DNA from: CAYWBU01 sp942491525
GTDB lineage: Bacteria; Desulfobacterota; Desulfomonilia; UBA1062
DNA: 64,000 nucleotides
Assembly: GCA_942491525.1 (NCBI GenBank)
Contig: CALOBW010000020.1
Span: forward strand, 369,827-433,826
Reading direction: 5' to 3'
This document shows positions 61,538 to 64,000 of this stretch, in pieces. A program made the position numbers and the translations under genes. Below the pieces are notes generated by a model. It was not told where the DNA came from. It searched no databases and saw nothing but the letters and a program-made list of their open reading frames with translations. The stretch's first letter is position 1; the number at the start of each line of letters is the position of its first letter.

Positions 61538-64000
61538 GCCAGCTGACCCGCACAGCGCGGACAGACCTCGCTGCCCTCGCCCACCTCGATGCTGTAGTTC
61601 CAGCAGCGCGGGCACTTCTCGCCGGCGGCCTTGGCCACCTCGACCCTGAGCTCCTTAAAGCTGTCGCTCTCGATCCAGGGACCTTCGCCCTCAACCACCT
61701 CGGCAGCCGAGACGATGAAGACATGCTTCAGGTCATCGCCGATGTCCTTGATGAACTCATAGGTCTCGCCGGCGGCCACCAGACTCACCTTGGCATCCAG
61801 CGGATGACCGATGACCTTGTCGCGGCGGGCCTCCTCCATCACTTTGGAGACATCCTGACGCAGGGCCACAACCTTCTTCCACTTGGCTGACAGCTCAGCA
61901 TCTCTGAAGTCTTCATTGACCACAGCCATGGATGAGAGGTGCACACTCTCCTCTTTGCCCTCAAAGTCCGGAATGACACCCCAGATCTCTTCACTGGTGA
62001 AGGCCAGAATGGGAGCGATCAGCTTGGTCAAGCTAACCAGAATCTGGAAGATTGCACTCTGAGCCGAGCGACGCTCAATGGAGTCGCGTTTATAGACATA
62101 GAGGCGATCCTTCAAAATATCGAGGTAGAAGGAGCTCATCTCAACAACACAGAAGTTATGCACCTGCTGATAGATGGCGTAGGGCTCAAAGTCTGTATAA
62201 GAGTTTGAAACTTTTTCAATCAGGTCCTGAGTCATGTGCAGAGCATAGTGATCCAGCTCGAGCATATCATCATAGGCGACCATATCTGATGCCGGATCAA
62301 AATCACTCAAATTGCCGAGCATAAAGCGGGCCGTATTTCTGATGCGGCGGTAGGTCTCGGTCATGCGCTTAATGATCTCATCTGAAACTTTGATATCAGA
62401 TGTGTAGTCCTGGGCGGAGACCCAGAGACGCAGGATCTCGGCGCCGTACTTGTCGATGATCTCCTGGGGCGAGATGGTGTTGCCGATGGACTTGGACATC
62501 TTCTTGCCGTCGCCGTCCACAACAAAGCCGTGGGTCAGGACCGCCTTATAGGGCGCATGTCCGCGGGCCCCGACAGAGGCCAGCAGAGTTGACTGGAACC
62601 AGCCGCGGTGCTGGTCGGAACCCTCAAGGTAGAGATCGACCGGCAGGCCCAGGCGTTCATCCGCTTCACAGACAGCCGCGTAGGAGACACCGGAATCAAA
62701 CCAGACATCCACGATATCCTCTTCCTTCTCAAAGCTGTCCTTGCCGCATTTAGGACAGGCAAAACCTTCGGGCAGCAACTCTTTCTCACTGCGTATAAAC
62801 CAGGCGTCAGCACTTTCAGTATCAAATATTGACGCCACATGATTGGCAACCTTGCCGTCGGCAATGGTCTCACCGCACTCTTTGCAGTAGAAAACCGGGA
62901 TCGGCACGCCCCAGGCGCGCTGGCGCGAGATGCACCAGTCAGGGCGGTTGGTGACCATGTTGTTGATGCGGTCCTTGCCCCAGCCGGGAATCCACTCCAC
63001 CATCTGAATCTCTTCGAGGGCCTTGCCTCTCAGATCACCCTCATCCATGGAGATGAACCACTGGGGGGTCGAACGGAAGATGATGGGCGACTTACAGCGC
63101 CAGCAGTAGGGGTAGGAGTGACCGTACTCATCAACATTCAGCAGAGCACCGGCCTCTTTGAGCATGGCGTTGACGTCATCATTGGCCTTGAAGACAAACT
63201 TGCCGGCCAGCTCTTCGCCGACCTCCTTGGTGTAGCAGCCGTCATTGTCGACCGGCGCATAGATCTCCAGGCCGTAGGATTTGCCGACCAGATAGTCATC
63301 CTCACCGTGGCCGGGGGCGATATGCACACAGCCTGAGCCGGACTCAACCGTGACAAAGGGTGCCAGGATCAGCTGCGACTCCCGGTCATAGAGCGGATGC
63401 TTGGCGGCCATGCCCTCGAGGACGTTGCCGCGGAAGATTGTGATTGTTTCATAGCCCTCGATGCCGCACTGGGCCATGACGTCGTCCACCAGGTCGGTGA
63501 CCATGATCAGCACGCCGTCGTCGGGCGTCTTGACTGCCGAGTACTCCAGATCGGGATGGGTGGCGATGGCCAGGTTGGCCGGAATGGTCCAGGGCGTGGT
63601 GGTCCAGATGACCATGGAGGCCTCACCGTTCAAACCCTCGACGCGCTCGGAGATATCAGAGGTCAGCTTAAACTTGACGAAGATGGCCGGCGTGACCTGA
63701 TCATGGTACTCAACCTCGGCGTCAGCCAGGGCGGTACGGCAGTGCGCACACCAGTAGACCGGTTTCTTGGCCTTATACATGGAGCCCTGCTCCATGAACT
63801 TGCCCAGCTCGCGAGCGATGGTACCCTCATACTTATAGTTGATGGTCAGATAGGGATCATCCCAGAGGCCGAAGACACCCAGGCGTTTGAACTCCTCGCG
63901 CTGAATATCCAGAAACTCTTCGGCGTACTCACGACACTCTTTTCTGATCTCAGCCTTAGTCATACCCTTCTTGCGGTCACCAAGCTTCAATTCAACCTGA
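61534..64000 (-). CDS. ileS: Isoleucyl-tRNA synthetase (partial, 5' end outside window)
   Basis: About 820 codons of IleS; the N terminus with the HIGH motif lies past the window edge. Present are the CP1 editing region (IWTTTPWTIPANLAIA), the catalytic-domain GSDQHRGWFQS, the KMSKS loop (GKKMSKSIGNTISPQE), the anticodon-binding helices, and a C-terminal zinc finger (CPRCWNYSIEVG; CPRCAGQLA), all typical of bacterial IleS type 1. It charges tRNA-Ile and edits valine. Overlaps lspA by four bases. Confidence 0.97.
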   Translation of the reverse strand, partial: QVELKLGDRKKGMTKAEIRKECREYAEEFLDIQREEFKRLGVFGLWDDPYLTINYKYEGTIARELGKFMEQGSMYKAKKPVYWCAHCRTALADAEVEYHDQVTPAIFVKFKLTSDISERVEGLNGEASMVIWTTTPWTIPANLAIATHPDLEYSAVKTPDDGVLIMVTDLVDDVMAQCGIEGYETITIFRGNVLEGMAAKHPLYDRESQLILAPFVTVESGSGCVHIAPGHGEDDYLVGKSYGLEIYAPVDNDGCYTKEVGEELAGKFVFKANDDVNAMLKEAGALLNVDEYGHSYPYCWRCKSPIIFRSTPQWFISMDEGDLRGKALEEIQMVEWIPGWGKDRINNMVTNRPDWCISRQRAWGVPIPVFYCKECGETIADGKVANHVASIFDTESADAWFIRSEKELLPEGFACPKCGKDSFEKEEDIVDVWFDSGVSYAAVCEADERLGLPVDLYLEGSDQHRGWFQSTLLASVGARGHAPYKAVLTHGFVVDGDGKKMSKSIGNTISPQEIIDKYGAEILRLWVSAQDYTSDIKVSDEIIKRMTETYRRIRNTARFMLGNLSDFDPASDMVAYDDMLELDHYALHMTQDLIEKVSNSYTDFEPYAIYQQVHNFCVVEMSSFYLDILKDRLYVYKRDSIERRSAQSAIFQILVSLTKLIAPILAFTSEEIWGVIPDFEGKEESVHLSSMAVVNEDFRDAELSAKWKKVVALRQDVSKVMEEARRDKVIGHPLDAKVSLVAAGETYEFIKDIGDDLKHVFIVSAAEVVEGEGPWIESDSFKELRVEVAKAAGEKCPRCWNYSIEVGEGSEVCPRCAGQLA

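Overview
The window reads as chromosome from a Gram-negative, probably anaerobic or facultatively anaerobic bacterium of deltaproteobacterial type. The pointers are the 16S sequence, the zapB-zapA-ssrS-fcl-rny-tyrS and ruvCAB-yebC neighbourhoods, an rnfABCDGE ion-motive ferredoxin:NAD complex, an NfnAB pair, a TonB receptor and a signal peptidase II/IleS pair. This placement is inference from gene content and memory, not from a search. Most of the DNA is visibly GC-rich. The clear exception is one AT-rich gene at 30.0-32.7 kb.

Layout: 0-3 kb holds the purA tail, an FmdB zinc ribbon, a dienoyl-CoA isomerase, an RHS-like lipoprotein and a decayed endonuclease-like remnant. 3.2-7 kb, on the minus strand, holds a stand-alone inverse-autotransporter barrel, a GalT-like enzyme, a Cache sensor with no output domain and an isolated F-type ATPase c subunit. 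7.1-11 kb holds a PiT phosphate transporter, a two-component pair and a double-PilZ protein. 11-15.2 kb holds a sugar epimerase, a zinc ABC importer (znuACB) and a HAD phosphatase.

15.3-25.8 kb is the most unusual metabolic region. A tightly overlapping minus-strand gene train runs from ccsA-like and resB-like genes through a TonB receptor, ABC ATPase, substrate-binding protein, FecCD permease, radical SAM fusion and second substrate-binding protein to a THEP1-like NTPase. It meets a convergent DUF364/DUF4213 gene. It looks like a complete outer-to-inner membrane uptake route for a metal chelate, coupled to radical chemistry.

25.9-30 kb holds recQ, a small barrel protein and a lipoprotein hydrolase. 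30-32.7 kb holds an AT-rich, RloC-like ATPase with a zinc-hook CPLC motif, a candidate phage-defence gene. 32.8-35.6 kb holds ruvCAB and yebC. 36.5-41.6 kb is a full rRNA operon (16S, tRNA-Ile, tRNA-Ala, 23S, 5S; minus strand). Truncated genes flank it directly: the first 176 residues of tyrS on the upstream side and a headless acyltransferase-like fragment on the downstream side. The tyrS junction falls exactly at the base of the 16S processing stem, so the operon either moved here or the assembly is joined wrongly at a repeat.

42.2-45 kb holds rny, 5-formyl-THF cyclo-ligase, 6S RNA, zapA and a ZapB-like gene. 45.2-47.9 kb holds a GAF protein and a consensus-promoter operon of an SCP2-like protein and an aminotransferase. 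47.9-49.6 kb holds FlhB-tail and FliK-like flagellar accessory genes. 49.8-52.1 kb is nfnAB. 52.2-57.6 kb is the rnf operon, in which RnfG carries two FMN-binding domains. 57.9-64 kb holds pcm, hisH, a small lipoprotein, a Hpt-CheW hybrid lacking the CheA kinase core, lspA and most of ileS. Rnf, Nfn and the c subunit together suggest energy conservation at low redox potential with interconversion of ferredoxin, NADH and NADPH.
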